Origin: Zygnema cylindricum
Lineage: Eukaryota > Streptophyta > Zygnematophyceae > Zygnematales > Zygnemataceae
DNA: 64,000 nucleotides
NCBI GenBank assembly: GCA_037447655.1
Contig: JBBHKE010002538.1
Location: 1-64,000 of the forward strand
Reading direction: 5' to 3'
The notes below the pieces were generated by a model. That model worked only from the letters and a program-made list of their open reading frames with translations. It made no database searches and had not been told where the DNA came from. A program made the translations under genes and the position numbers. Every line of letters starts with the position of its first letter. The first letter of the stretch is position 1. Below, in pieces: positions 21,474-33,323 of this stretch.

Positions 21474-23697
21474 TCATGGCTCTTCTGACAGCTGTTGCCC
21501 TTCTGACATGCTACCCTGCTTTCTTCGGAGAGCGCGTTTTTCTCGAGGCCGTAACTCTCGCACATTCCTCTCTGGTGGCTCTAACGCCTGCAGGGGCTGA
21601 TCACCGAAAGGATGGGCAGCGCCAGGAAACAGCCGCAGCTTCCTCATACGATCCTGGAATTAAACATTGCACATATTGGTCACTGAGCTGTTACCTGCAT
21701 ATACCTCTTACAGAAGTCGTATGATACTGCAAAGACCGCATCCTGAGAAGCTGATGCTGAACAAGACGAAGACGACTATAAGACTTGTACACGTTAAACA
21801 CACTAACACCACAGGCAGCTTCAGTAACCGAGCCCATACAAAAATATTAAAAGATATCAATGCCAGATATAAAATGAGAAGGATGACTTAATCAGCGGAA
21901 GGCATTACATCACGAAGGCGATTACGAGGGAGCATGCGATGAACAGCTTTGCGAAGAACTTCCGTTTCGTCCCGCCTCATCTGATCTTTTGCACTCCTCT
22001 CCTTGATACCACCAATATACCTGCATTTCCACCCCAAAATATCAGCTAAACAGAATCATCAACTAACAAACCGGAAACTACACCGTGAATTGCTTTTAGC
22101 GTTAATTTCTTTTTTGCCAATTAAAACGTTTTTTCTCCGTACACACATGTCAGATTGAGCATCTAACGGTTGCGATTGAAAGGTAACATACCCAGCTTCC
22201 GGATGGCCATCTCAAATTGAAAATCGGACAAGAGTGTACGGAGAAAAGATGCTTTAAGTGGCGAAAAAATAATTAACTCTAATAGCGATACACGGTGCAC
22301 ACTTTTAAACTACAAAAATACACGCCTAATCAAATGGCACCTAATTCAATTCAGGTGGCTCCATCCAGTTGACGAGTCCACTAACAGGTACACATCATTC
22401 AAACGAGCAGCTTTCAGCCCAAAACCGAAAAATATAGCCTCCTAACAACATTAACTGCAAGAGAAGTAGCTGCAAATTTTTTTTGATCGACACGGTTTAG
22501 CTTGAAGTCATTACCCAGTGTGCCAATAATAAATTTTATCTGTACCCTTCCTCCCAGTCAAGACTGCATCCCGTGTGTTAATCACCACACAAATATCTCC
22601 ATCATCTCGATGTGGGGCATAAGTGGGCTTGTCTTTGCCTTGCAACACCACTGATATTTGTGATGCCAATCTGCCCACCACCTGCATTTCCAACCACCCT
22701 TGCCTCCTTTTAAATGAATCTACGTCCACAAAATGTATCAAAAACGTGGTATAATCTCAAATTTTATAACCAGTAGGTAACATAATGAGCAACATGTATC
22801 AAGACATCTGGAATTTCGCAAAATGGTCTGAAGCTATCACTATTTGATCGAGGTGTGGACCTCACAGAACATCGCCAAACTGGGGAACTGTAAGACTCGT
22901 GAACTTAGGGTCTCCAATGCAACTCTAAAGCAAACATACTTGGAAAGTAACCAGAAATATGCGAATAAACCTAATCAAAATTGGAAAGGAATCACTTGAA
23001 AACAACCAAGGACATCGGCAGGAACCCATTCTGATATGAGGGATAGCTATGGGTGATTTAGGCACTAAACCCCCAATTCACCAAAAAAAGGGATTGAAAT
23101 TTTGTTGTATGCAATGGTACAAAAATTCAAAAATTTAAGCCATCTGTTCTTGCACAAGCCAAAATATGAGCATGTCTCTTTTTAGCAATTGCCTACCCAA
23201 TGTAACCGCGATCTATTTATGGAATCTGTCAAACGACAGAATGCTAGTCATGGCGAACACAGGCCGTGCTAGCCATTCATGCTCCTGTATGTTGTAGCCA
23301 GCTCGCCAAAATCTAAAGTCTGATTCGCATCTTTGCAAAAGTACAATAGGCCAAGGTTTACCACCACAAAACAACCACAAAACAACCTCTGCCACTGACA
23401 GAGAGCAGCTAATAAGAACCAGCACTCCAAAAATTCTAGGCCATCTCCGAAATTCACTTGATGCCCTTGCAAAGAATGCACATGTGGTAGTGTAACCGTT
23501 CCACACGTTACTTTCAAAAGGCATTTACTTCCAATGATGCTGACAAGCGCATTTGGATGTGCTATAGCTTGCCAAACTAGAAACAACTAAACATATTAAC
23601 CCAATTCGCATACCTGGTCCTTTGCATCAATGAGACGCCAACGCAAACCCTTGATAGCAGATGGTGAAAGTCCTGCTGCAGCCTTCTGCATCCTCAT
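21474..23697 (-). CDS. Mitochondrial large-subunit ribosomal protein uL13 (L13), 4 exons
   Basis: Exons are 23614-23697, 22515-22681, 21909-22020 and 21474-21653, with GT-AG junctions and phases 0, 2 and 0. They give 543 nt and 180 aa. It starts [10 protein letters not shown] and reads [20 protein letters not shown] across intron 1. It continues [62 protein letters not shown] and a basic C-terminus. These are the hallmarks of the uL13 fold and of the plant mitochondrial form, which has the YIG, KERS, KDQM and DDR blocks. The role is assembly and structure of the mitochondrial 50S-like subunit. No long presequence is visible; the N-terminus is short and weakly basic. Intron 2 carries a TA MITE. 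The gene is divergently arranged with eIF6. Confidence 0.93.
22079..22299. mobile_element. TA-flanked MITE, copy 2, in an intron of uL13
   Basis: It begins TACACCGTGAATTGCTTTTAG and ends GCGATACACGGTGCA, an imperfect inverted pair. The interior is palindromic as well (GTTTTTTCTCCGTACAC against GTGTACGGAGAAAAGA). The right TA has mutated to CA. It lies between uL13 exons 2 and 3 and leaves both splice sites intact, 58 bases from the exon 3 acceptor region. Confidence 0.7.
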
Positions 23698-24714
23698 CCT
23701 CAGAAATCATAAAAGTTTAATACGAATGCAGAAATCATAAAAGTTTAATACGAGAGGAAAGTTGTGTGACAGGATGCACAGGGTGACATTAATGGCAGAA
23801 CATGTTCCATGTGTTTTAAAATCTTTGAACGGACAGACAGATCACGAACGAAAGAAGAGCACACATCTGGAGCAATGGGCAGAGAAAAAAATGGAGCAAT
23901 GGGCAGAGAAAAAAAATGACAGGCACAGGAAGACATACATGAGTCGGGATATACTTTAAGATAAAGGGCAACAGTAGTTTTTTAGGCAGAGAAGACTACA
24001 GTCGCTTTTGCAGTGCAGACATCCGAATGGGCAGGCGCACATATCAAAGTATGTGGGAGCAACACAATTGCGAAATGCGAGAAATATGCAGAAAGATAAA
24101 TACAGAGTAAGAAACGCATAATACCTAGACGAGTAAACAACATCCAGCTGAAGAAGACAAAACATTAGACAGAAAAACAGAATCATACCAAGGTTAGAAT
24201 AGAAGATCAAAAGTGGTGGAAATCAAGTACCCTGAAGGATGACATGCTCAATTGCGCACTTAGAGGAGCAGAACAACATCAGTGAACGAGAAAGAGGGGT
24301 TGGTCGCACGTTAAACAATAAATTTTCGATGTTGTTCGCTTGACGACTTCCAGGGGTTCAGATTTCGGACCACACAACGTTGTCGTCTGCAGTCGAATCG
24401 TATGCTTCGCACAAACTCGAATGTACGTAAACAGGCGGTATGGAGATCTTAGTGGCAGAAGTTTGTATAAGAGGAACAACTTCAAATAGTTGTAAATTAG
24501 TGCGTTTCTCTGCAGTTTGTTCCAGCTTGAAATTTTCCTTTACATAGCGAAGGTATTTACAGTTCGCAACCTCTTTGTCACTTGATTTTCTCTACTTTCT
24601 TTTTATTAGGGTAAAAGGCAGTTATATCCTCTTTTTTTTTTCGGTACCTTTGACCTAAAGACAGTGGTCGGAGTCAACAGGATCCTTCAAACGTTGCTTT
24701 TTTGAAATCAGACC
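23698..24714. promoter_or_regulatory. Divergent intergenic region between uL13 and eIF6
   Basis: This ~1-kb region separates the start codons of two oppositely transcribed genes, so it must contain both promoters and 5' leaders. A 19-base direct repeat (GGAGCAATGGGCAGAGAAA, at ~23870 and ~23892) is visible. No TATA box or other core element could be assigned with confidence. No additional gene is seen. Confidence 0.5.
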
Positions 24715-27197
24715 ATGGCTATCAGTACGTTTGTTTTTGCCGAGGCTTGCAAATTCCTTGCTGTGGATGGTTTAGGTGCTATCTTCCATGTTTGTTTTTC
24801 GTTGTTGTTGTTCTAAAGCATTTTAGTGTGAATTTTCTGCTGGATAGGAAAAAATTGAAGGCCAGATTTTTTCTTATTACATTTCTGCAGTTAAGAGAAC
24901 CTTGAGTGTTCTGTGACATCATTACACGATTCATGTATAATTGGCCGTCTCTGATTGCAGGAGCTCAATTTGAAAATAGTGGTGAAGTTGGTGTGTTTTC
25001 GAGGTTGACGAATGCGTACTGTTTGACCGCCATTGGTGCTTCAGAAAATTTTTACAGGTAAAATATACTTTGTTAGTAATAGTCTATGGAGTTCTACCTT
25101 GATTTGATAATCTTTAACGTGATTGTCGAGTAAAAGCCTTTTGCCTGAAAAGATGAGTCTGCCCCACCCGCTTCGCGGCCTTGGACAGTTTGATTGGAGC
25201 ACTTTGGCCTAGACTCCTTATCTAGTGCTGAAGGCAGGTAGCAAATGGGCTCCCTTTTGCGCACCTGTGATAGCGGTGCAATAAGCAAGGTCTGTGGTGG
25301 CTGGTAAATTTTCATTAATTGCAGTTTTAGATTGAGCTGGTAGATTGAGATGTTATACAACCTTTGTCGACCTGATGCTTCAGATAACTCGTTGTATGAT
25401 GATGGTGCCAGCCTATCCCTTTTTATTCATTAAATTCTGATTAGTTTCTGTTTTTTTTTCACATGCTACAGCACATTTGAAGCTGAGCTTCCAGATATTC
25501 CAGTTGTTAAGGCGTCTATTGCAGGATGTCGTGTTGTTGGACGTATGGTTGTCGGTATGTGCCCTTCCCATTTTTCTGTGCCATTGAATTCAAGGAAAGG
25601 ACTTTGCAACCTGTTTGTTTTTGGAGAATTAAACAATTTGCTGATGTCTATTAATGTTTTGATTGTACAGGTAATAAAAATGGTTTGCTACTGCCAAATT
25701 CAACAACCGATCAAGGTATATGTCCTGCTTTTACCTTGTTTTTATACCCAGTTTGTTGCTTCCCGTTAATCCTTGAGGCTTTAGGTCTTAAAATACTATT
25801 TTCTTAATAATCTCTGAGTCTCCACCATGCTTGTACCTTGATTTTCTTTCCACCTTTTATCTCTGTCCCACTTTGTTCATTTTTGAAGAGAACTTCAACT
25901 CATACATGTGCTACTTTTTGTTTTCCAGAGCTTTTGCATATCCGGAATTCTTTGCCAGACAGCGTGGTGGTTCAAAGAGTTGAGGAGAGATTATCGGCAC
26001 TCGGAAACTGCATAGCATGTAATGACTACGTGGCACTGATTCACACCGACTTAGACAGGGTAAGAGCTGAAATATATGGTGAGAACATGGGCTGATGAAG
26101 TTATGTCAGGGTGTAGGTGAGCAATTGCCAGCTGCTTACTGTAATTGAGAAAGGAAAGCTACACACTTATTCTTATGTTGAGTTTTTGGGCTTTTAATAT
26201 CAGCATCTACTTAAAGTCGGTTCTGCGGATGAAAAATGCATTTATGAGGTTCCCTTTACCATTTCTCATTAAGTGCTAATTTCGTTTGCCTCTACAGGAA
26301 ACTGAGGACTTAATTGCTGATGTATTAGGCGTTGAAGTTTTTCGACAAACAATTGCAGGCAATATTCTTGTAGGCAGCTACTGTGTCTTCAGCAACAGAG
26401 GAGGATTGGTGAGATGTGTTCATCATAACTGGTAGTCTTTTATTTTTGAAATTAACTCGTCAAACACAAATGCCTTTTTTTATCGTATTTGTTCTTTGCG
26501 GAGATGGATAATATTAGTTGGTTTGGTTGGTAGTTTTAACACAACTCGTATTCTGCTATTAGACTGGATGATCCTGCGAAGATAAAGATATGTGCTTGCT
26601 GCTGTTGTCTCATCAATCATGAAAGCTTGTGTATTGCCAACCAATTCTATGAATGTATAAAATGACTTGTAATTTCAGCAAGGACTGTCGATAGTGTTAA
26701 GTGCGCAATGCTTAGCTTATCTGTCACTTCTGGATATTGACAGAGTGTAATTGGATGCCAGTGCATATTTTTTCGTTGAAACCTGGAAGTGGAAGCAGAA
26801 CTGGTTTTTGGTTTTTCTGATAAGTTTGAGTCTGGCGCAGGGATAACTGGTGCTTGTAAAATGTAACATAAAAAAGGGCTCGTGGAAGTTGTGTTCTCAC
26901 TTTTTTGAGATGCTGGGATGTTCTGTGCCATGCTTACAGGTGCATCCCCATACGTCTGTAGAGGATTTGGAGGAGCTGTCGTCTCTGCTGCAAGTGCCAC
27001 TGGTGGCAGGGACTATCAACAGAGGCAGCGAAGTGATTGGGGCGGGGATGGTGGCAAATGATTGGGCAGCTTTCACGGGTCTTGACACAACGGCAACCGA
27101 GTTGTCAGTTATCGACAGTGTCTTTAAACTCCGGGAAGCACAGCCCAGTAGTGTCGTTAATGAGATGCGGGCATCATTGATCGATACTTTGGTCTAA
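24715..27197 (+). CDS. EIF6: Translation initiation factor eIF6, 7 exons
   Basis: Exons are 24715-24724, 24961-25057, 25472-25554, 25671-25715, 25929-26059, 26298-26408 and 26940-27197 (735 nt, 244 aa). The first exon codes only ATG GCT ATC A and is followed by GTACGT. Splicing gives [20 protein letters not shown], the canonical eIF6 start. Then come [103 protein letters not shown] and a C-terminus ending RASLIDTLV. The length equals the family norm. eIF6 binds the 60S subunit, blocks premature joining with 40S and is needed for 60S biogenesis and export. An AATAAA at 27377-27382 may serve in 3'-end formation. All junctions keep frame. Confidence 0.97.
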
Positions 27198-28681
27198 TAG
27201 AAGGTTCTTTTGTCCTTATTCACTTTTTGCAATTCGAGTGTTGTAGATGTCTAAGTTAGTCTGGTTTTTTGTAAGTCGTCTTTTCTGTTAGTTGTGCCTG
27301 CTGGGTTTGTGTCTGCTGGTGTATGTCATAAATGGCATACAGTTGATGAAGTGTTGTATATTCAAATCCGTACAGGAATAAACAGGGAAATGCCTGGAAG
27401 AGCAACAGAGACAAAAAAATGATCAGTAACAGATGAAAGGGTTTCGCTTTTTCCTAAAGTAAATCTTGTGGTAAACTGACAGCCTAGTTGAAAATTGGTG
27501 TAATGTGCTTGTCAGAATAACTGGATGTTTTACAGAACATTGGTGCTGTAGTTTACCAATGGTTACCACTGAACAACTTTTTCGCTATTGTAAATGCAGC
27601 CTTCAATAAGGATATTACGAATGTTTATGCCAACTCATGGTAAAGAAAATGGATTAGGGCTTTGTTTTGACTTTCTGTTGAATACTGGATTTTGTGTGAT
27701 TATCATATTTGAGAGAGAGTTGTGTAATTGAGTTGGTCGTTAATTGTTTTAGCAGCCGTAATGTTGTTTTTATGTATATGTCATGTGTTGTACTGTTGGC
27801 ATGATTGTCATAGTTCCCATCATTATCACAGTTTCCTGTACACGAAGAGTCTGGCATACACTCAGCCAAAAGTATAATGCAAGACAAAAACATTGGAGAA
27901 GTGAGTTATGTTCTTTAAAATTTTGAAGCTGGTGTTTGCAGAAAAATGGTTGAACCATTATCAGAGGAAACATTTTCTGTTGCAATAAGCCTATTATTTA
28001 GTGAGACGTTATACAAACCACCAGTAATTAAACAAAATTCTCTTGTTTACAGACCACCCTTGTTTTTTATTTAATGCTCTACTTCGCTGCATGGTCGGCA
28101 GAGTATATAAAATGGTTTAGTTTGGCTATTTGTGTCACCCCGCCTTCGCTGGCTTGTCGTTGGTGGGACTATGCAGGGACTATCGGCGAAGAGTCGTGAA
28201 TTACTGCAAGTGTCACTCGTCATACCACATACTGCTCCGTTTACGATTGATGATTGTACTGATGTAAATTGGATGTCAGTACATTTACAGGCAGATGCAA
28301 AAAAGGGCCAGACCACAACTCTATTGTGAACATGCATTTTGAGTTTTTTATCACTTTTGTGCCGTGTCATCAAGTCATATCTGCGATAACTGTACACTAA
28401 CCGAGTGTGCTCAAAGTGTGCTGTCTGAAAAAGGCATGAAGAGAGTAAGTTCTGGGTTGTAGCTCTAAACTGTGCGAATCACATGTAAGATAAGAGTAAT
28501 TACCAAGGCAACAGAGGGCAAAACACCATTGAGGACTGGACAGGAAAGAAACCGGTTGTCTCATTTCAGAGTTTTGGAAGTAAAGTGTCTTCAATAACTA
28601 TGCTTCTTCTTGCCCTGCTTGTAGTTTTTCAGTTTTGGCCATGCCACCACATTTGTACCCTTGGACTCAGATGGTTTACCA
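27198..28681. other. Intergenic region 3' of eIF6
   Basis: The sequence resembles ordinary unique genic-flank DNA. A minus-strand 108-residue frame and an overlapping plus frame (28071-28397) have no family signature. I see no splice structure that would join them into a gene. The last eight bases (GTTTACCA) are the left target duplication of the adjoining hAT MITE. Confidence 0.5.
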
Positions 28682-28894
28682 TAGTGTTGGGTATCGAGGA
28701 CCTTTTGCCGATATTCGATATATATCGAATTTCAGGTACCCGATAATCGATATATCGCTTCGATATATCGAAAACCAAATAATCGCGATATATTGCCGAT
28801 ATATCGTATCGCCGATATATCGAGGCATTAAAAAAAAATCATTTTTTTTCCCGATTTTCTTTTTCAGACACCCCCCCCCCCCCCCCCCGCGCGC

Positions 28895-28927
<33 letters not shown>

Positions 28928-29098
28928 ATCCGTACGATTTTCCGTACGAAGATTGTACAGACACCCAGTTTTGGCGATATATATCGCGATAATTTATGTT
29001 GGTCCCGGTACGATATATCGAGGAATCTGCTCGATCGATATTCGATATATCGAATATCGAAATTATCGCGATATGAATTTACCCGATACCCAACACTA
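28682..29098. mobile_element. hAT-like MITE with palindromic ATATCGATAT-rich body
   Basis: The ends are TAGTGTTGGGTATCG and the exact inverted CGATACCCAACACTA. Flanking octamers are GTTTACCA (28674-28681) and GTTGACCA (29099-29106), seven of eight identical, as for hAT target duplications. The body is built of GATATATCGA words that pair across the centre. The core is a C-run followed by GCGCGC and a G-run (about 28868-28926), so the whole element can fold on itself. It encodes nothing real. Confidence 0.85.
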
Positions 29099-29159
29099 GT
29101 TGACCATCGCACTTTTTAATTCAATTTGCATTATTAAATAAATGAAAGAATGAACCAAA

Positions 29160-29900
29160 GGGTGTGCCAGGAATCATAGTGGGATATGATGATAACGCAA
29201 AGGGTTGTAAATTTTTTGATCTAAGAAAAGGAGATGTCAAAATTGTTAGGAACATCATTGTAAAAGATGAGGGCAAATCAATTGATGCATTGCACCATCC
29301 GAAAACCGGTTAGTGAGCCAATACGGCCTGTTAGACTATGGATGAGGATCAATACAACTCCCATTGATGATCCATAAAATGTACCTAACGGTGGTAGAAC
29401 CTGTAGCTCCACCCAGATACGGAAATAGACCTAGTATAGCACCTGTGACATTTCCATTCCCATGCAGTAAAAGGACTAGTGGCAGGCTCAAGGAAGGGAA
29501 TTTAACTTATGATTTTTCATCTCGGCTTATGAGGCCTTGAACTCAATCAGGACAAGGCAGATGGAAAGAGGCCTTTAAGGACGAAATAGCTTCCGTCATG
29601 AAGGCTCCGACAAGGGAACTTACGAAACTGCCCGAGGACAGGAAGGTTACTGAATGCAAATGGGTATTCAAGATCAAGCTAAATCCCGACAACACTATTG
29701 AACGATAATAAGGCTAGACTGGTCGCTAAAGGATTCACTCGAAAAGGAGGGAACAAGTGAAAAGTATATCTCAATAATCCAATGGTATTGACTTAATGGC
29801 AACGACTTGAATACATAAAGAAGACATGATCGGAACCAAAAACGGAGGCATTAACAAAAGACTAGCATATGGGTGTCCACTAAGAGAGCGGGGAGATGTA
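29160..29900 (+). pseudogene. Degenerate Ty1/Copia retrotransposon (integrase tail and reverse transcriptase start)
   Basis: Near 29165 the translation reads GIIVGYDDNAKGCKFFD, the conserved region after the Copia integrase core. From 29562 it reads WKEAFKDEIASVMKAP, then ECKWVFKIKLNPDNTIER. After a stop and a one-base shift it reads KARLVAKGFTRKGG. This is the start of the Copia reverse transcriptase (family form CKWVFKIK, YKARLVAKGF). A piece reminiscent of the RNase H end (EALTKD..HMGV) appears near 29847. There are multiple stops, frameshifts and deletions, and no long terminal repeats were seen. The element is dead. Confidence 0.85.
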
Positions 29901-30063
29901 GCCATACACTTTGAAAAGAATTGCGAAAGCAAAAGTTAAAGGCTATGCAAGAAAGTATCTTGTGTTTGTACTGACTTCTTAGGAGAATGTAGATCAAAGG
30001 ACAAGTTTTAGACCTCCACAACGTCGTGCACAAAATACATCCATTTTTTTGGTTTGATTCAAG

Positions 30064-30730
30064 CTTAGGGTAAGGTTCCATTAGGGAAAAAATGTCGTTG
30101 TTTGCTGGAAGCCGTACTGTTTCGTACAGTGCCGTACAAAAAAAAACAAAAAAACAAAAACAAACCTATTGAATGAGGGATTTGATTCTCCACGTTTATG
30201 GGCGTAAACGTGGACCGTTGGATGCATAATCGGATACGCCATCGTCTGACACTTTCAGTCCGCAACAAGTGACCTGGAGTAGGTCATTCTAAGCGCCTGA
30301 ACATATAGCATCGTGCCTCGTGGATAAGGGAACAAATATCCACGACGACCGCGCGACCAAGTGGGTACACGTGGCATATGACATGTGCCTTCCGCCAGGG
30401 AGGATGCGAGGCCACCGGAAGCCGCAAGAAAATCTTTGACGGAGGATATTGTTTCACGCTTCTGTTGCCATCCACGAACCATTCTGACATATTCGAACGC
30501 TTTTACAAATCTTAAGTTTCGTCTGCCCATACAAATTTTATTCAATACGTCGTACGAGTCACTTTTTACCTTCGTTGGTACAAATATGTGGTCACAATTT
30601 GCTGTCACAGATTCTTTGAAGATTATCAGAATCGATTTCATCTATTACGTGGACCAATAAAAGTGTGCCACGCAAATAAAATGTCGGTTACTGACCCGAC
30701 ACAATAGAACGATGGGTTCAGTAAAACAAC
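30064..30730. mobile_element. TTCCATTAG-family element, independent copy
   Basis: It starts CTTAGGGTAAGGTTCCATTAG and matches the element at 4318-5010 along its length (shared CCACGTTTATGG/CCACGTTTATAG and CGTAAACGTGGACCGT words, and a GGTGGGTACAC-like block), roughly 88-90% identical by eye. It shows that the family has moved independently of the 2.8-kb duplication. No transposase is present. Confidence 0.6.
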
Positions 30731-30733
30731 GCT

Positions 30734-31154
30734 CTTGGGGTAACCTTCCATCAGGCGAAAAGTGGGGTTGTTTACTGGAGAAAGTACCTTTGCGTACTAG
30801 GCCGTACTGTTTTTTTTTTTTTTTAACAAAAGATGTTTACTAAAAATTCGTTGAGATTCTCCAAACTTCTTGGCGAAAATTACCACCGTCCACTTTTCAT
30901 TTTTTGACGCAAACGCCCCTTGTTTCCAGTACCTGGCTAGTCTCCTTCGATTGTCCTCAAGAGGACACTTTGCGCTTACTGGGCGCGTATTTTGGTCCAC
31001 TTGTAAATTCAAAAGGAATTCAACACGTAAGCAAATTTTGGTTTTTTACTGACACGACCTGATGGAAGGGTGTTACAAATATTACTGCCGGTAAACGTGC
31101 TGGTAAACGTGACCGTACAATTAATGGGAACGCCTGATGGAAGGTTACCCTAAG
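30734..31154. mobile_element. 421-bp MITE of the TTCCATTAG family with clear terminal inverted repeats
   Basis: It starts CTTGGGGTAACCTTCCATCAGG and ends CCTGATGGAAGGTTACCCTAAG. These are inverted copies with one mismatch over 24 bases. The next inward bases are CGAAAAGTGGGGTTGTTTACT, the family's subterminal signature. No duplicated flank is obvious. It is the cleanest member for defining the family ends. Confidence 0.75.
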
Positions 31155-31643
31155 TGATTACATGGCTTAATGGCTAGCATGTCGCTAAAATGATCGATAA
31201 AGGCGACATGACGACAGGCAGTGTGCCTACGAACAAGGTGGACGCGAGTCCACCAGAATCCAAACAAAAATCCATACCGAAATATATTCCGTAACGCTCT
31301 TTCGTCACGCTCTTTCGGCCTTCTAGCTTTGTGGTTTCCCGCGCAAAGGGTGATTATTTATGTGGTTCAAAGACTTGTACGCAAGTACATGGCATACAAC
31401 GTACATGACATGCAAAGTACAGGGTAATGCAAATGAACTAATGAAGACTTTAAGATTTTACATGAAAATTGGTCGGTGTTTAAAAATCTTTGAAGATTTT
31501 TAATATACGAAATTAACTTACATGGTACCACTCAAATTAGAACACGTATACGACAGCTTGTTTACAGAAACGACATGAATGGCCCCTCGTCCAAAACATT
31601 ACAGCTAGGAATGTTGACCGTACAACTACTGAAGTTTCCCGAT

Positions 31644-32504
31644 CATAGTTCAAAAGTAGGTTTTTTTATGGTAGGCCTTTGGTAGGCGCACAAAACTTTG
31701 CACAAAACTCGCGCAACGTAGGCATACTGTATGTGTGTGCGTCGTGCACACTCATGTATGAACGTCCGAATCTGACGTAAGATCAAAGTACAGCGCACGC
31801 CGCCGGACGATTTTTTTTAGCGAACTGACACGGCGTAGGATGACATTCCGTGGGAAAAAAAACCGGGGAAAAAAAAAACGCGGACGGGCAACCAAACAAA
31901 ATTTCGAAATAATTGCGATGGAGTTAAAATGAGCGCGGTGGAGAGTGGTGAGAGTGCGACGAGAGAGAGTACGGACAGTTCATAGCTTTTTCGGAAAGTT
32001 GTTTTGCAGCCACCAACGGGGTTGGTCCGTAGGTTTTGGTAATTTTTTTGGCAGTGTGGTATTTTTTTTTTTTATCGTCCCATACTACCTGGTTGGTCAA
32101 TTTGAGGCTTTATTTAGTGTGGCCCTGAAAATTGCAGATGCTAATATGACAGATTGTCCTTTCGTAAGTTGTGTTATGGGCTTTTCATGTGATCTTTTTA
32201 AATCGCCTACTTTGATCAGCGACCGTCCGATCGTCCAAATCTGACGGTTTAAATAAAGACGATCGTCCAAATCTGACGGTTTAAATAAAGTCCCTCAAAA
32301 CTCACAGAATTTTTTTTTTTGTCCGATTGTTTTTCAAAATTTAGACATGTCGTTTAATTCTCTATCGAACGATGTGCAACTCAACCCTGTTCCTATTTTA
32401 TTTCATTTTGCGGCCAATACAATATGGGTCTTAAGGGCATATTGTATGTTTTGCGTACAATAGGCATATTGTATGGGCGTACGGTCACCTACTTTTAAAC
32501 TATG
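31644..32504 (+). mobile_element. hAT-like element with perfect 8-bp target duplication (CATAGTT family, long copy)
   Basis: The left end is CATAGTTCAAAAGTAGG and the right end is CCTACTTTTAAACTATG. TTCCCGAT is present on both sides (31636-31643 and 32505-32512). It is 861 bp, and the ends and flank-proximal parts match the 500-bp copy at 12134-12633. The additional ~360 bp (about 31850-32165) contains A- and T-runs and no transposase. A short GACGGTTTAAATAAAG block is duplicated internally. Confidence 0.88.
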
Positions 32505-33120
32505 TTCCCGATGAAACTTCGACATAACGTGAATAATGACACGGAAATGTGACGCTATTTGACGTCATCCCGATGTGTGCACCTTGCATTAGGCTAACGA
32601 GTCCATAAAAATTAAGTAGTTGGACGATGAAGATTTTATTTTCAGAAACGCGATGCTGAAACCATCGAAGTGAAAAAACATTTGGAAATGGAAAACTGCT
32701 GACTGCCAAGAGATGGAAAACCCAAAAGAACTAAAAAACACCATAAAATCGAAAAAACACTACAAGCATGAAATCGAAGGCTATAAAAACAAATAGAAAA
32801 TAAAAAATCAAACTTCAAGAGCAAGAAAAACTACTCTCTACACTGACTCCAAAAGAGAAAATGGGCGTTACGCCCAAAACCGAAACCAATTCCGCACTAA
32901 AGGTTAGAAATACAAATACCATCTATGTTTGCCCGGTGGAGCAAGGAGGAAAAGCGTAGAGGAGTGGGGGTCCAGAGTCCAAGCCCAGGGATAAAAAAAG
33001 GTTACAGAATCTAGAACTCGATTTGTCAGTAACAAATTTTGTACGAACTCGAAGGTGTCCGTACATGGGGTCAACCTCCTCCAATTTGAGCATTCCATCG
33101 TACAGTTCAGACTAGTACTG

Positions 33121-33323
33121 TACACCTTGAATCGTTATTAGCGTATAGAAATTATTAGTGTAAAGAAAAAATTAGCTTCATTCATTCTATTTTAGTGCCA
33201 GGAGACGTGGCAGATTATGGTCCACGTCTCTAAATAGTGTACTTTATTATATTTAAGGTATCAATGTCAAAATTTTGGGGTGCCGATATAGCGTACATAA
33301 GGCTAATAACGATTCACGGTGTA
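33121..33323. mobile_element. TA-flanked MITE, copy 3
   Basis: It starts TACACCTTGAATCGTTATTA and ends TAATAACGATTCACGGTGTA. It is 203 bp with TA on both sides. The interior block ACGTGGCAGATTATGG followed by CCACGTCTCTAAATAGTGT recurs in diverged form at 62955-62995. No protein is encoded. Confidence 0.8.

Noticed and set aside
24702-24905. Read-through frame as the eIF6 N-terminus
   Set aside because: It runs past a good GTACGT donor and lacks the eIF6 start; splicing 24724 to 24961 restores the canonical sequence.
28071-28397. Possible small gene or eIF6 3'-exon copy downstream of eIF6
   Set aside because: Only weak word-level resemblance to the last eIF6 exon, with no aligned codons, splice sites or family signature.
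28635-29099. 154-residue frame with Ile/Tyr repeats and poly-Gly/poly-Pro
   Set aside because: It is entirely within a palindromic hAT MITE with a C/G homopolymer core.
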